A DNA stretch of 64,000 nt from NCBI RefSeq assembly GCF_001411475.1, contig NZ_LLWH01000112.1:100700-164699 (forward strand). The letters run 5' to 3'. Below are positions 1 to 9,202 of this stretch, piece after piece (position 1 is the first letter of the stretch; every line of letters begins with the position of its first letter). The DNA comes from Pseudomonas endophytica. Lineage in GTDB: Bacteria; Pseudomonadota; Gammaproteobacteria; Pseudomonadales; Pseudomonadaceae. The notes below the pieces were generated by a model. That model saw only the letters and a list, made by a program, of their open reading frames with translations, made no database searches and was not told the DNA's origin. The position numbers and the translations under genes were made by a program.

Positions 1-344
1 TTGATCGGCCCACTGCTGTCTTCGGTGCTCGGGGCAAACTGCAAACTGACTTTGTCAGCCTGCAGTTGGTCAATGCACAGGGTCATGCGCGTCAGGCATG
101 AAGGCGACCAGGCAAAAATCGGCCGACTCACTTCAACGCGGTTAGCACCGGCCTCCCAGACCAGTTGATCCGCACTCCACTGCGCGCCAAGACGCCCGGC
201 AAAGTTGTCGACCTGCAAACCAGGTACTTGGGTCAGCACCCAACGACTGCCCGCTTGCGTTCCCAAAATGACCCCGGCGCTGATCATCACTAGCAACAGC
301 AACGTTAACAGCGCCAGACCTACAATTTTCAAACCACGAATCAC
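1..344 (-). CDS. tamB: TamB, translocation and assembly module inner-membrane subunit (N-terminal part only)
   Basis: The reading frame runs off the left edge of the window, so only the first ~114 residues are present. It begins with GTG at 344, overlapping the TamA stop in a GTGA junction, which implies translational coupling. The N-terminus has a short basic stretch and one hydrophobic segment (about residues 7-25), as expected for the signal anchor of TamB, the large beta-helical protein that spans the periplasm and works with the outer-membrane barrel TamA in outer-membrane biogenesis. Identification rests mainly on position directly after tamA and on the N-terminal anchor, because the diagnostic C-terminal domain lies outside the window. 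Confidence 0.85.
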   Translation of the reverse strand, partial: MIRGLKIVGLALLTLLLLVMISAGVILGTQAGSRWVLTQVPGLQVDNFAGRLGAQWSADQLVWEAGANRVEVSRPIFAWSPSCLTRMTLCIDQLQADKVSLQFAPSTEDSSGPI

Positions 345-2068
345 AGTTCTGGCCCCATCGCGAAGTGCAAACGAACACCGCCATCGTCATCCAGCGCATG
401 GGCCAGGTCGAGACGTATGGGGCCGACTGGCGAGATCCAGCGGATACCCACACCGACCCCGGTTTTCAAGCTAGGAAAGTCGAGGGTTTTAAAAGCGTTG
501 CCTTTGTCGACAAACGCCGCCCACCGCCATTTATCTGCAAATTGATACTGATACTCAACACTGCCGGCTAACAGATAGCGCCCACCAATGCGATCACCGT
601 CTGAGTTTTTAGGCGACAAACTTTGATAGTCATAGCCGCGCACACTTTGATCGCCACCGGCGAAGAAACGCAAAGACGGAGGGACCGAGTCATAACCGTT
701 GGTGGCACTGCCGCCAAACTCAATGCGGCCCAGAAAGCGGTGCTTGTCCCACACCGTTTTCAAGGCCCTGAATTGAACATCGCCGTGCAACAGGTTGGTG
801 TCTGACATCAACCCTTCCTTGGCCACTTGGGCGCTCAGATTAACGCTGTAGCCATGGCTGGGATCAATTCGGTTATCGCTGCGCAATACCGCGTAGGAGA
901 CGCCGGGCATCAACAAGGTGCTGATGCCGGAGTCATCACCCAAGCGGTATTCTTCGTGCTGCCATCGCAGAGAAACAACTCGCGTCCAACCGTTATCCAG
1001 TTTGCTGTGCCATTCCGGGCCGACCGTTAGCAGTTTGCTCAGGGTGTCGGTATTGGCAATTTCTTCGTACTGATAACCCGCGGCAAAGCGCAGTTTGTCC
1101 GTCAGCGGCGGATCGAGCGGGATGTCATACCAAGCGCCGATATTTTGCTTGGGCTGGGAAATTTCAGATTCAAAGCCGTAGCTGTCGCCCCGCGGATTGT
1201 CCCAGTGCCGAGTCCAGCTGGCTTTACCGCGTGGGCCGGTATCGGTTGAATAACCAAGACCCAAGGTCATGGTGCGCGGCTTGCGCGTGTCGAGGTCAAC
1301 ATCGACCGGGATCACTTGCCCCACGGCAGTACTCGGCGCCGCATCGACGCGTACTGTTTCAAAATAACCGCTCGATTGCAGGTTCTGGTTGAGCTCGGCC
1401 ACCAACTCAGAGTCATAAGGGGTATTGGGCTTGAAGGGCACCAAGCGGTCCAGCAGGGTTTGATCAAAGGGGGCGTCACCGGCAAAAGTGACTTTGCCCA
1501 GTGAGTAACGCGGGCCGCTTTCGTAGATCAAGTTGATATCGGCAAACCCGCCTTTAGGGTCGACCAAGAGTTCGTGTTTAAGAAACTTGCCGTTAAAAAA
1601 ACCATAGCGCAGCGCACGATTTTGGATCATGCGTTTGGCTGCTTCGTAGTTGCCCTGATTGAGCACGACACCAGGTTTAAGGTCATCACTGGCGGGGATT
1701 TGAAAGGCTTTAAGTGAGGCCGCCGGGCCTTCAACACGGACATTCACATTGCGCAGATGCACCGGCTCGCCGGGGTCAATCTCAAGCACCAGCCGCGGTT
1801 TGTCACCGCCCGTGACATCTGCTTCAATTTTAGGTTGGTAATAGCCTAAGGCCTGCAACGCTTTAAGGGCTTGGTCTTCAGCGCCACGCTTAAAACGCGA
1901 CAAGGCCGCCTCGTCACGATCGCCGAGGCTGCCGATATAGCCTTCCACGTTGGCCTTGAGGGCATCGTTTGCCGGTTTGACTCTGACCACCAGCTCGCTT
2001 TGGGCAAACGCCGCAAAGCTGCTGATCAGCAGGACAACACCACTGGTAAATCTTCCTGGAAACTTCAT
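341..2068 (-). CDS. tamA: TamA, Omp85-family outer-membrane assembly factor
   Basis: Encodes about 575 residues: a cleavable signal peptide (MKFPGRFTSG..., cut probably near AFAQ), three POTRA-type periplasmic repeats (about 20-260) and a C-terminal 16-strand Omp85/bacterial surface antigen barrel ending in the usual hydrophobic strand. The barrel carries Omp85-like sequence such as FFAGGDQSVRGYDYQSL, which holds the conserved VRGY motif. TamA sits in the outer membrane and, with TamB, assists insertion of some outer-membrane proteins and lipid transport. I chose the ATG at 2068 because the signal peptide starts there; a GTG at 2086 would add six residues, and neither start has a strong ribosome binding site. 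It is followed by tamB with a 4-base overlap. Confidence 0.93.
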   Translation of the reverse strand: MKFPGRFTSGVVLLISSFAAFAQSELVVRVKPANDALKANVEGYIGSLGDRDEAALSRFKRGAEDQALKALQALGYYQPKIEADVTGGDKPRLVLEIDPGEPVHLRNVNVRVEGPAASLKAFQIPASDDLKPGVVLNQGNYEAAKRMIQNRALRYGFFNGKFLKHELLVDPKGGFADINLIYESGPRYSLGKVTFAGDAPFDQTLLDRLVPFKPNTPYDSELVAELNQNLQSSGYFETVRVDAAPSTAVGQVIPVDVDLDTRKPRTMTLGLGYSTDTGPRGKASWTRHWDNPRGDSYGFESEISQPKQNIGAWYDIPLDPPLTDKLRFAAGYQYEEIANTDTLSKLLTVGPEWHSKLDNGWTRVVSLRWQHEEYRLGDDSGISTLLMPGVSYAVLRSDNRIDPSHGYSVNLSAQVAKEGLMSDTNLLHGDVQFRALKTVWDKHRFLGRIEFGGSATNGYDSVPPSLRFFAGGDQSVRGYDYQSLSPKNSDGDRIGGRYLLAGSVEYQYQFADKWRWAAFVDKGNAFKTLDFPSLKTGVGVGIRWISPVGPIRLDLAHALDDDGGVRLHFAMGPEL

Positions 2069-2131
2069 AGGCGCGGATGCTATCACGGGCTGAGGGGGTC
2101 ATAGAGCGCGCTAATCGGCAAAAGGTTGTCC

Positions 2132-2782
2132 TTAAGCCGTTGCAGCGTGTAACACCTGTGGCTTGGCGTGGAAAAATACATGTTCAACAACGGAGCCCAA
2201 TGCCACCTCGCCAATCTCAACATAACCATGACGTTTATAAAACGCTTGGTAACGCGGGTTACTGCTGTCGAGTACAACACCTTCTGAGTGCTCGTCCACA
2301 GCGCACCAGTTATGCACCGCTTCGAGCAACTGCTCGGGGTAGCCCGCGTCTTGAAATTTTGGATCGACCGCTAACAGCGGCAACATATGCACCGCATCGC
2401 CCGGTACACAGGCCAAAACCGCTTGATGGTATTGAAGGTAACGCTGCGTACCCCGCAAGCCAGCGGTAATGATCATGCGCAGTTGCCACGCCCAACTTTC
2501 GGTAATACCCAAGCGCCGCTGCGGCGGAGCTATCAGGGCCACGCCTATCAGGCGATCATCAACCAGCAACCCCAGCGCGGGTAACTGTTGAAAAAAATGC
2601 TGTTTGACTAACGCCCGTACCGTGGCCCGAACGCGTTGCGCATAGCCCTTGCGATGCGCTTCAAACACATAACGAAAGGTTGGGTCATGTAGGTAGGCCT
2701 CATACAGCAAGGCACGGGTTTCTTTGGAGTAGCCCCTGTCGAGCATTTGTATCTGGCAGGTGGCATTCAGCGTTTGGGTCAT
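2132..2782 (-). CDS. GNAT-family N-acetyltransferase
   Basis: A 216-residue protein with the GNAT fold. The acetyl-CoA region is around residues 110-165 (LPLLAVDPKFQDAGYPEQLL, a looser version of the usual Q/R-x-x-G-x-G/A loop), and the C-terminal strand pair contains NPRYQAFYKRHGYVEIGE, typical of GNAT motif B. Substrate unknown. A GGGAG ribosome binding site precedes the ATG at 2782; a TTG nine bases upstream is a less likely start. It is transcribed toward tamA with a 63-base gap, so the two could share a transcript, and it is divergent from xthA across about 170 bases. Confidence 0.8.
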   Translation of the reverse strand: MTQTLNATCQIQMLDRGYSKETRALLYEAYLHDPTFRYVFEAHRKGYAQRVRATVRALVKQHFFQQLPALGLLVDDRLIGVALIAPPQRRLGITESWAWQLRMIITAGLRGTQRYLQYHQAVLACVPGDAVHMLPLLAVDPKFQDAGYPEQLLEAVHNWCAVDEHSEGVVLDSSNPRYQAFYKRHGYVEIGEVALGSVVEHVFFHAKPQVLHAATA

Positions 2783-2949
2783 GAAGGTCAATCTCCCTGG
2801 CGTCGCTTGGGTGCGGGCACTTCTCGTGTGTACGAGCCTGCAAGAGCCGCAACAGTTCCATCTTGCTGGATGCTTCCTACGTTAGCAGCCCATTTGCCCC
2901 ACTGCACGCTGACCGCTAACATCGCAATTTTATTCAGGACTGCCAGCTC

Positions 2950-3762
2950 ATGAAAATCGTTTCATTCAATATCAATGGCCTGCGCGCTCGGCCCCATCAG
3001 CTGGCAGCGCTGATCGAAAAGCATCAGCCGGATGTGATTGGCCTGCAAGAAACCAAAGTCAGCGACGATCAATTCCCCTTCGCCGATATTGAAGCCTTGG
3101 GCTACCACGTGTATTTCCATGGGCAAAAAGGTCATTACGGGGTTGCCCTGCTTTCACGCAAGCCCGCATTGGCGCTGCACAAAGGCTTTGCCAGTGACGA
3201 AGAAGATGCGCAGCGACGTTTCATTTGGGGCACCTATGCTGACGAAAATGGCCAGCCGGTGACCATCATGAACGGTTACTTCCCCCAAGGCGAAAGCCGC
3301 GACCATCCGACGAAGTTCCCGGCCAAGCAACGTTTTTACAGCGACTTGCAACAGTTGTTAGAAGGCCAGTTCAGCAATGAACAGCCGCTGGTGGTGATGG
3401 GCGACGTCAATATTTCCCCACAAGACTGCGACATTGGCATCGGCCCGGACAACGCCAAGCGCTGGCTAAAAACCGGTAAGTGCAGCTTTTTACCTGAAGA
3501 GCGCGAATGGTTTGAGCGCCTCAAGAACTGGGGCTTGGTCGATAGCTTCCGCTATTTGCACCCCGAGGTGGCAGATCGCTTCAGTTGGTTTGACTATCGC
3601 AGCCGCGGCTTTGAAGATGAGCCCAAACGTGGCCTGCGCATTGACGTGATCCTCGCCTCTCAGGGTCTACTGCCACGGCTCAAAGCTGCTGGGGTTGACT
3701 ACGACCTGCGCGCTATGGAGAAGCCGTCAGATCATGCGCCGATCTGGCTGGAATTGAGCTGA
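2950..3762 (+). CDS. xthA: Exodeoxyribonuclease III
   Basis: A 270-residue enzyme of the exonuclease III/AP endonuclease family. It incises DNA 5' to abasic sites and removes nucleotides 3'-to-5' from duplex ends in base-excision repair. Family motifs are all visible: NINGLRAR near the start, LQETK (metal-binding Glu), GDVNISPQD (catalytic Asp/Asn), [11 protein letters not shown] and the C-terminal [10 protein letters not shown] (catalytic Asp-His). The length matches E. coli XthA. It is a single-gene unit, divergent from the acetyltransferase gene. The hairpin-rich repeat after its stop may act as terminator. Confidence 0.97.
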   Translation: MKIVSFNINGLRARPHQLAALIEKHQPDVIGLQETKVSDDQFPFADIEALGYHVYFHGQKGHYGVALLSRKPALALHKGFASDEEDAQRRFIWGTYADENGQPVTIMNGYFPQGESRDHPTKFPAKQRFYSDLQQLLEGQFSNEQPLVVMGDVNISPQDCDIGIGPDNAKRWLKTGKCSFLPEEREWFERLKNWGLVDSFRYLHPEVADRFSWFDYRSRGFEDEPKRGLRIDVILASQGLLPRLKAAGVDYDLRAMEKPSDHAPIWLELS

Positions 3763-3770
3763 ACTGCCCC

Positions 3771-3903
3771 AAAAGCTCGCAGCCTTCGGCAGCTCCTACA
3801 GGGGTATTCGTCAGCTAAAAGCGCGCAACGGCTTTTTTCGTAGGAGCTGCCGCAGGCTGCGAGCTTTTGATCTCTAAAAACAAAAGCTCGCAGCCTTCGG
3901 CAG
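3771..3903. repeat. REP-type repeat cluster, three copies in alternating orientation
   Basis: Copy A (3771-3799) and copy B (3840-3868) are 29-base inverted copies with one mismatch; copy C (3882-3903) repeats the first 22 bases of A. All carry the AAAAGCTCGCAGCC...GGCAG core and, in A and B, the GTAGGAGC end seen at other sites in the window (9604-9684, 21534-21601, 56771-56863). A and B can fold into a long hairpin downstream of xthA. This looks like the REP families mobilised by RAYT transposases in Pseudomonas; no transposase is nearby. Confidence 0.85.
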
Positions 3904-3987
3904 TTCAGAAGCCGATCAGGTAATTGAACTGAAACAATTTTGACTTAAATTGCTGGCATTTCTATGGCCCCACGAAGGTGCCCGCTA

Positions 3988-5304
3988 ATGTTGCGTTTTA
4001 AGTCACTGATCCTGCTATGCGCAATCACGCAACTGGCCTTGGCTCGACCTGTTGCGGATTTGCGTATTCAGGGCTCTAACACCATCGGCGCCAACCTCAG
4101 CCCCGCGCTGGTGACCCAGATGCTGATTGAGCAAGGCTTTCACGATGTTCATAGCGTCCCGGTAACACCGCCCAATGAATACAGCATCGTGGCGACCAAA
4201 ACCTTGGGCCAGCAGATCCGTGTCGATGTCAGTGCGCATGGCTCTGGCACTGGCTTTAGCTCACTCAAAGCAGGGCAAGCCGATCTGGTGGCTTCATCAC
4301 GACCGATCAAAGACAGCGAACTGCTCGCGCTCCGAGCGCTCGGCGATCTAAAAAGCCCTGAAGCAGAGCATGTCATTGCCATTGATGGGCTGGCAATTAT
4401 CGTGCACCCGCAAAACCCGTTAAGTCAGCTCAACACGGAACAGTTGGCCAAGGTCTTTAACGGTGAAATCAACACGTGGGAGGCATTGGGCGGTATTGGC
4501 GGGAGAATTAATCTGTATGCCCGAGATGATCAGTCCGGTACTTGGGACACATTTAAAGAGCTGGTGCTAAGCCCAGCCAACCACCCCCTGAGCGCCACCG
4601 CACAGCGTTTTGAATCCAGCGAAGCGTTGACCGATGCAGTCAGTCAAGACCCACATGCTATTGGTTTTATCGGCTTGCCTTACATTCGCAACGCCAAAGC
4701 TTTGGCCATTGTTGATGGGCCGTCGCAGCCAATGCTGCCACTCAACAGCCTGATCGCCAGCGAAGATTATCCGCTGTCTCGACGCCTGTTTTTTTATCTG
4801 CCGCCCACCAGCCAAAATGCACTGGCTAAGGCGCTAGTCACGTTCACGCAAAGCCCTAGAGGGCAGGCCATCGTGGCGCAAAATGGTTTTGTCGCACAAA
4901 GCGTCCGGGCCAGCCACGTTCAACCCGGCGCACACATGCCCGCGCAATATCAGGCACTGACCCATCAGGCCCAGCGTCTGTCGGTCAATTTTCGTTTTGC
5001 CGAAGGCAGCGCCACGCTCGATAACAAAGCCCGCCAAGATCTGTTACGCGTGATTGACTACTTAAAGTCGCACGACAAACTCAACAAACACGTGACGCTG
5101 GTGGGCTTTGGTGATGTCAAAGACAACCCTGAACGCGCACAACTGCTGTCAAAACTCAGGGCCATGACCGTGCGCCGTGAGCTGGAAAAGTTCGGCGTGG
5201 TGCTGCGCGATATTCGCGGCTATGGCGCGAACATGCCGGTGGCGACCAACACCGAAGATGAAGGCCGAATGAAGAATCGTCGGGTTGAGGTCTGGGTAGA
5301 CTAA
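3988..5304 (+). CDS. PstS-like phosphate-binding domain fused to a C-terminal OmpA domain
   Basis: A 438-residue secreted protein. Residues 1-19 form a signal peptide. Residues about 22-310 are a type-2 periplasmic binding (PstS-like) domain containing QGSNTIG, the family's SGTGFSSL (here GSGTGFSS) and QSGTWDTF, all phosphate-loop style motifs. From about residue 333 to the end is an OmpA-like peptidoglycan-binding domain ([12 protein letters not shown]..., ending NRRVEVWV). I infer a periplasmic phosphate or anion sensor/binding protein tethered to the cell wall rather than a classical transporter subunit; no permease or ATPase gene is adjacent. I chose the ATG at 3988 because the signal peptide begins there; an in-frame ATG at 3964 would add eight residues without hydrophobic character. 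Confidence 0.85.
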   Translation: MLRFKSLILLCAITQLALARPVADLRIQGSNTIGANLSPALVTQMLIEQGFHDVHSVPVTPPNEYSIVATKTLGQQIRVDVSAHGSGTGFSSLKAGQADLVASSRPIKDSELLALRALGDLKSPEAEHVIAIDGLAIIVHPQNPLSQLNTEQLAKVFNGEINTWEALGGIGGRINLYARDDQSGTWDTFKELVLSPANHPLSATAQRFESSEALTDAVSQDPHAIGFIGLPYIRNAKALAIVDGPSQPMLPLNSLIASEDYPLSRRLFFYLPPTSQNALAKALVTFTQSPRGQAIVAQNGFVAQSVRASHVQPGAHMPAQYQALTHQAQRLSVNFRFAEGSATLDNKARQDLLRVIDYLKSHDKLNKHVTLVGFGDVKDNPERAQLLSKLRAMTVRRELEKFGVVLRDIRGYGANMPVATNTEDEGRMKNRRVEVWVD

Positions 5305-6515
5305 GGTGCCGCTTGCGCGTATTTAGCTAACTCAAACTTACCCACTGCCGCCCGGTGAACTTCGTCCGGGCCATCCGCCAAGCGCAACGTGCGTTGCATG
5401 GCGTACATGTAGGCCAGCGGGAAATCTTGTGAAACCCCTGCTCCGCCATGGATCTGAATCGCTCGATCAATCACCTTCAACGCGACGTTAGGGGCAACCA
5501 CCTTAATTTGCGCGATCTCGCTTTTCGCCACTTTATTACCCACGGTGTCCATCATGTAGGCCGCTTTCAAGGTAAGCAGCCGTGCCATGTCGATCTCCAT
5601 CCGCGAGTCGGCGATTTTGTCGATATTGCCGCCCAAGCGTGCCAACGGTTTTCCAAACGCCGTGCGCTGGAGCGAGCGCTGACACATTAGCTCCAATGCG
5701 CGTTCAGCCATGCCGATTGAGCGCATGCAGTGATGGATGCGGCCAGGGCCAAGACGGCCTTGGGCAATCTCAAACCCCCGCCCCTCGCCAAGCAAGACGT
5801 TTTCATAAGGCACACGCACATTATTGAACTGCACTTCGGCGTGCCCGTGCGGCGCATCGTCGTAACCGAACACCGGCAACGGGCGCACGATGTTCACGCC
5901 GGGTGTCTCGACGGGCACTAAGATCATTGAGTGCTGCTGATGCCGCGCATTGTCAGGATGACTCATGCCCATAAAGATCAGGATTTTGCAGCGTGGATCG
6001 CACGCCCCTGAGGTCCACCACTTGCGACCGTTGATTACCCATTCATCACCGTCACGCACGGCACGGGCAGCCATATTAGTGGCATCGGATGAGGCGACCT
6101 CCGGCTCGGTCATGGCGAACGCCGAGCGAATCTCGCCACGCAATAACGGCTCTAACCATTGTTGTTTTTGCTGCCCAGTGGCGTAGCGCACCAACACCTC
6201 CATGTTTCCAGTGTCCGGTGCGGAGCAGTTGAACGGCTCAGATCCGAGCATCGAGCGGCCCATAATCTCGGCCAAGGGCGCGTATTGCAGGTTAGTTAAA
6301 CCGGCGCCCAGCTCAGACTCCGGCAAAAAAAGGTTCCATAGGCCCTCGGCTTGAGCCTTAAATTTGAGTTCTTCCATGATCGCAGTCGGCTGCCAGCGAT
6401 CGCCTTCTGCCACCTGCTGCTCAAAAATCGCCTCCGCCGGATAGACATAAGCGTCCATGAACGCGATCACACGTTCGCGCAGAGCCTGAACTTTCGGTGA
6501 GTAAGCGAAATCCAT
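5301..6515 (-). CDS. Acyl-CoA dehydrogenase, ACAD10/11-like type
   Basis: A 404-residue FAD-dependent acyl-CoA dehydrogenase with the N-terminal helical domain, a central beta domain ([24 protein letters not shown]) and a C-terminal helical domain with [15 protein letters not shown] and the ADGPDEVHR loop. This version, with WWTSGA and DGPDEVHR, is typical of the ACAD10/11-like group used for medium to long or branched acyl-CoAs; the actual substrate cannot be told. It is divergent from a LysR regulator gene (156-base gap), which is its most probable regulator, and converges with the OmpA-fusion gene with a 4-base overlap. Confidence 0.9.
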   Translation of the reverse strand: MDFAYSPKVQALRERVIAFMDAYVYPAEAIFEQQVAEGDRWQPTAIMEELKFKAQAEGLWNLFLPESELGAGLTNLQYAPLAEIMGRSMLGSEPFNCSAPDTGNMEVLVRYATGQQKQQWLEPLLRGEIRSAFAMTEPEVASSDATNMAARAVRDGDEWVINGRKWWTSGACDPRCKILIFMGMSHPDNARHQQHSMILVPVETPGVNIVRPLPVFGYDDAPHGHAEVQFNNVRVPYENVLLGEGRGFEIAQGRLGPGRIHHCMRSIGMAERALELMCQRSLQRTAFGKPLARLGGNIDKIADSRMEIDMARLLTLKAAYMMDTVGNKVAKSEIAQIKVVAPNVALKVIDRAIQIHGGAGVSQDFPLAYMYAMQRTLRLADGPDEVHRAAVGKFELAKYAQAAP

Positions 6516-6671
6516 AGGTGGCTACCTTTTACTGTGAATGCGAGTAGGCGTTGTCGTGATGCTAATTCAGCGTCGCGCCATTTACGCCGTGCATTAACAG
6601 TCTGTATGACCATTCATAAGCAAAATAAAACTCACCAGGCTGTCTTATTTCTAATAGCAAGAGCCCGCACC

Positions 6672-7625
6672 ATGAATCTGAGCAAGGTCGACCTCAATCT
6701 GTTTATCGTCTTCGACGCCATTTACACCGAAGCCAATCTGACCCGCGCCGGACAAATTATCGGCATTACACAGCCTGCGGTCTCCAACGCGCTGGCCCGT
6801 TTGCGTGAAACCTTCAACGACCCGTTATTTGTGCGCACGGCTCAGGGCATGGTGCCTACGCCGATGGCGCAAAACATCATCAGCCCGGTTCGCAGCGCCT
6901 TGGCCTTATTGCGCGTATCGGTGCAAGAAAGCCGCACGTTTAATCCGTTACAAGCGAATAAGACGTTTCGTATCAGCATGACCGACCTGAGCGAGGCGGT
7001 TATTTTGCCGCCGCTGTTTCAGCGCCTGCGTCGACAGGCACCGGCGGTCGTGATTGAAAGCTTTTTGGCCCACCGCCGTGAGACAACCAGCGACCTAGCA
7101 GCAGGACGTTTAGATTTCACGATTGATGCACCGCTAAATGCTGATCTACAAGTGCGCCACATCAAGCTGATGGAAGACCGTTTTGTGTGCGCCATGCGCC
7201 AAGGCCATCCCTTGGCTAACAAGAGCAGCATCAACCTCGATGAGTATTTGGCGCTGACCCATGTACACATTTCGACCCGCCGCAACGGGCTGGGCCAAGT
7301 GGATTTGACGCTGGGTAAAATCGGTCTGCAACGCAAAATCACACTGCGCTCGCAGCATTACCTGATGGCCTCGAATGTTTTGCAGCAAACCGACATGGTC
7401 ATGACCGTGCCAGAGCGTTTTGCTCGGCGCCACGGTTTACATTTTGTAGCGCTGCCTATCAGCGAGTTACCGAATGTGGAAACCCATTTGTACTGGCACG
7501 AAAGCACCGAGCAAGACCCAGCTAATCGCTGGATGCGCGAGCAATTGATAGAGGTGTGCCAGCAGCAAGTGGCGCTGGAGAAAAAGGCCGAGACACAGCG
7601 CTTGCTTGACGTAAACGTCAACTAA
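6672..7625 (+). CDS. LysR-family transcriptional regulator, NodD/LeuO-like
   Basis: A 317-residue LysR-type regulator. The N-terminus MNLSKVDLNLFIVFDAIY followed by NLTRAGQIIGITQPAVSNAL is the winged helix-turn-helix; the rest is the periplasmic-binding-like effector domain. The 'VDLNLFIVFDAIY' opening places it with the NodD/SyrM-like branch. I chose the ATG at 6672 as the standard family start; upstream codons encode unrelated sequence. It is divergent from the acyl-CoA dehydrogenase gene, so control of that gene is likely (inference). Its last codons contain a LiuR-type operator (7606-7621) for the gene that follows. Confidence 0.9.
   Translation: MNLSKVDLNLFIVFDAIYTEANLTRAGQIIGITQPAVSNALARLRETFNDPLFVRTAQGMVPTPMAQNIISPVRSALALLRVSVQESRTFNPLQANKTFRISMTDLSEAVILPPLFQRLRRQAPAVVIESFLAHRRETTSDLAAGRLDFTIDAPLNADLQVRHIKLMEDRFVCAMRQGHPLANKSSINLDEYLALTHVHISTRRNGLGQVDLTLGKIGLQRKITLRSQHYLMASNVLQQTDMVMTVPERFARRHGLHFVALPISELPNVETHLYWHESTEQDPANRWMREQLIEVCQQQVALEKKAETQRLLDVNVN
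7606..7621. promoter_or_regulatory. LiuR-type operator upstream of liuR, inside the end of the LysR gene
   Basis: TTGACGTAAACGTCAA is an almost perfect 16-base inverted repeat (TTGACGT...ACGTCAA). It closely resembles the palindromes at 11462 and 11504 before the synthetase/liuA pair, and matches the general form of MerR-type LiuR sites. It covers the last codons and touches the stop of the upstream LysR gene and lies 37 bases before the liuR start, which suggests autoregulation. Confidence 0.75.
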
Positions 7626-7657
7626 CCCTTAGTTTTACGGCATGATCCTTTTAGAGC

Positions 7658-8062
7658 ATGCCCATGAGCAGCCAGACGTACAGCATTTCCGATCTTGCCC
7701 GCGAACTTGATATCACCCCCCGCGCCATTCGTTTTTATGAAGAGCAAGGCATGCTTGCTCCCGAACGGCGGGGACAGGAGCGGGTGTATTGTGCGCGGGA
7801 TAAAGTCAGCTTGAAGCTGATCTTACGAGGTAAACGCATCGGTTTTTCGCTGGCTGAATGCCGTGAGCTGATTGAGCTTTACGATCCAAGCAGCGGCAAT
7901 CAGAAACAGTTGAACAGCATGCTGGCTAAAATAACCGAGCGCCGCGAACAACTGGAACAACAGCTTTTGGATATTCAGCAAATGCAACTTGAGCTGGATA
8001 CCGCTGAAGAGCGCTGTATTCAAGCGCTTGAGCACACAATAAAAAATCAGACAGCCCTCTAA
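7658..8062 (+). CDS. liuR: MerR-family regulator of leucine/isovalerate catabolism
   Basis: A 134-residue MerR-type regulator: an N-terminal helix-turn-helix (YSISDLARELDITPRAIRFY), the wing and second helix (VYCARDKVSLKLILRGKRIG) and a C-terminal coiled coil for dimerisation (about 90-130). There are no metal-binding cysteines in the C-terminus, fitting LiuR/GnyR rather than a metal sensor. Known role of the family: control of the liu genes for conversion of isovaleryl-CoA to acetoacetate and acetyl-CoA. A second ATG two codons later (7664) could also be the start. The next gene is liuE, and LiuR-type palindromes occur before liuR and near liuA. Confidence 0.88.
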   Translation: MPMSSQTYSISDLARELDITPRAIRFYEEQGMLAPERRGQERVYCARDKVSLKLILRGKRIGFSLAECRELIELYDPSSGNQKQLNSMLAKITERREQLEQQLLDIQQMQLELDTAEERCIQALEHTIKNQTAL

Positions 8063-8152
8063 ACATCCAACCCCTGTAGCGCGCTTGATCGCGATTTTTT
8101 GATCGTCCAAAAGCGCTCCCACAGGGCTAGCCATAGTGACAGGTGATCCCCC

Positions 8153-9049
8153 ATGACATTCCCCACCCATGTACGCCTGATTGAAGTCGGCCCGCGCGAC
8201 GGTTTGCAAAATGAAGCCCAGCCCATCAGCGTGGCCGATAAGGTGCAGTTGGTTAATGCCCTGACAGACGCCGGATTGGGTTATATCGAAGTGGGAAGTT
8301 TCGTCTCACCAAAGTGGGTGCCGCAAATGGCCGGTTCGGCTGAAGTCTTTGCCCAGATCAAGCACAAGCCGGGCGTTGTCTATGGGGCACTGGCGCCGAA
8401 TATGCGTGGTTTTGAGGACGCCGTCGCCGCTGGAGTAAAAGAGGTTGCCGTGTTCGCGGCCGCGTCGCAAGCGTTTTCACAGCGCAATATTAATTGCTCG
8501 ATCAGTGAAAGCCTGGAGCGGTTTGTGCCCATCATTGAGGCCGCCAAACAACATGGCATCAGCGTGCGCGGTTATGTTTCTTGCGTACTGGGTTGCCCGT
8601 ATGAAGGCCAAGTGTCTGCACAACAAGTCGCCGCTGTGGCCAAAGAGCTATACGCCATGGGCTGTTACGAAGTGTCACTGGGTGACACCATCGGCACCGG
8701 CACCCCAACCGCAACCCGCACGATGTTTGAGGCCGTAGGGGCGTTTATCCCACGCGAAAAACTCGCCGGGCACTTTCATGACACCTACGGACAGGCACTG
8801 GTCAACATATACGCCAGTTTGCTCGAAGGTATAAACGTCTTCGACAGCTCGGTTGCGGGCTTGGGCGGCTGCCCGTATGCAAAAGGCGCCAGCGGTAACG
8901 TTGCGACTGAAGACGTGCTGTACATGCTCAACGGTATGGGCATTGAGACGGGGGTCGACATGGACAAACTGCTACTGGCCGGCGAGCACATCTGCAACGT
9001 GCTGGGACGTGTTACCGGGTCACGGGTGGCGAAGGCTCGTGAGGGCTAA
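8153..9049 (+). CDS. liuE: Hydroxymethylglutaryl-CoA lyase
   Basis: A 298-residue TIM-barrel enzyme that cleaves 3-hydroxy-3-methylglutaryl-CoA to acetoacetate and acetyl-CoA, the last step of leucine degradation. Visible family motifs are EVGPRDGLQNE near the N-terminus (divalent metal and catalytic Asp/Arg), GHFHDTYGQAL (metal-binding His) and GLGGCPYAKGASGN, which contains the catalytic Cys. An AGGTGA ribosome binding site precedes the ATG. It is 90 bases behind liuR and separated from the rest of the liu genes by the CrcY-like RNA gene and the divergent acyl-CoA synthetase. Also called mvaB. Confidence 0.96.
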   Translation: MTFPTHVRLIEVGPRDGLQNEAQPISVADKVQLVNALTDAGLGYIEVGSFVSPKWVPQMAGSAEVFAQIKHKPGVVYGALAPNMRGFEDAVAAGVKEVAVFAAASQAFSQRNINCSISESLERFVPIIEAAKQHGISVRGYVSCVLGCPYEGQVSAQQVAAVAKELYAMGCYEVSLGDTIGTGTPTATRTMFEAVGAFIPREKLAGHFHDTYGQALVNIYASLLEGINVFDSSVAGLGGCPYAKGASGNVATEDVLYMLNGMGIETGVDMDKLLLAGEHICNVLGRVTGSRVAKAREG

Positions 9050-9063
9050 AAAGTGTGGCTTTG

Positions 9064-9094
9064 TGTTACCGCACCCTCACCCAAACGAGTAACA
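9064..9094. promoter_or_regulatory. Candidate CbrB upstream activating site for the CrcY-like RNA
   Basis: TGTTAC (9064-9069) and GTAACA (9089-9094) form an exact inverted repeat with a 19-base spacer, about 80 bases upstream of the sigma-54 promoter at 9176. As I recall, CbrB activating sites at crcZ/crcY promoters contain TGTTAC/GTAACA half-sites. Assignment to CbrB is inference from this similarity and from the downstream gene. Confidence 0.6.
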
Positions 9095-9102
9095 CGGAAA
9101 CA

Positions 9103-9130
9103 AACCGGCCCTTGTCCAGGCCGGTTTTTT
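9103..9130 (+). terminator. Rho-independent terminator of liuE
   Basis: AACCGGCC, an 8-base loop and GGCCGGTT form a perfect stem followed by a run of Ts, 54 bases after the liuE stop. It lies between the candidate CbrB site and the sigma-54 promoter and would insulate the sRNA from liuE read-through. Confidence 0.9.
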
Positions 9131-9175
9131 AATACCTTAAATTTCAAGTCATTGATTTTAAAGGGTTTTATAAAG

Positions 9176-9192
9176 TTGGCACGGCTCCTGCT
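9176..9192 (+). promoter_or_regulatory. Sigma-54 (RpoN) promoter of the CrcY-like RNA
   Basis: TTGGCACGGCTCCTGCT matches the -24/-12 consensus TGGCACG-N4-TTGC, with GG (9178-9179) and GC (9190-9191) at the required 12-base separation. Transcription is expected to start about 12 bases after the GC, near 9202-9204. Confidence 0.88.
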
Positions 9193-9202
9193 ATCTCTAT
9201 GG

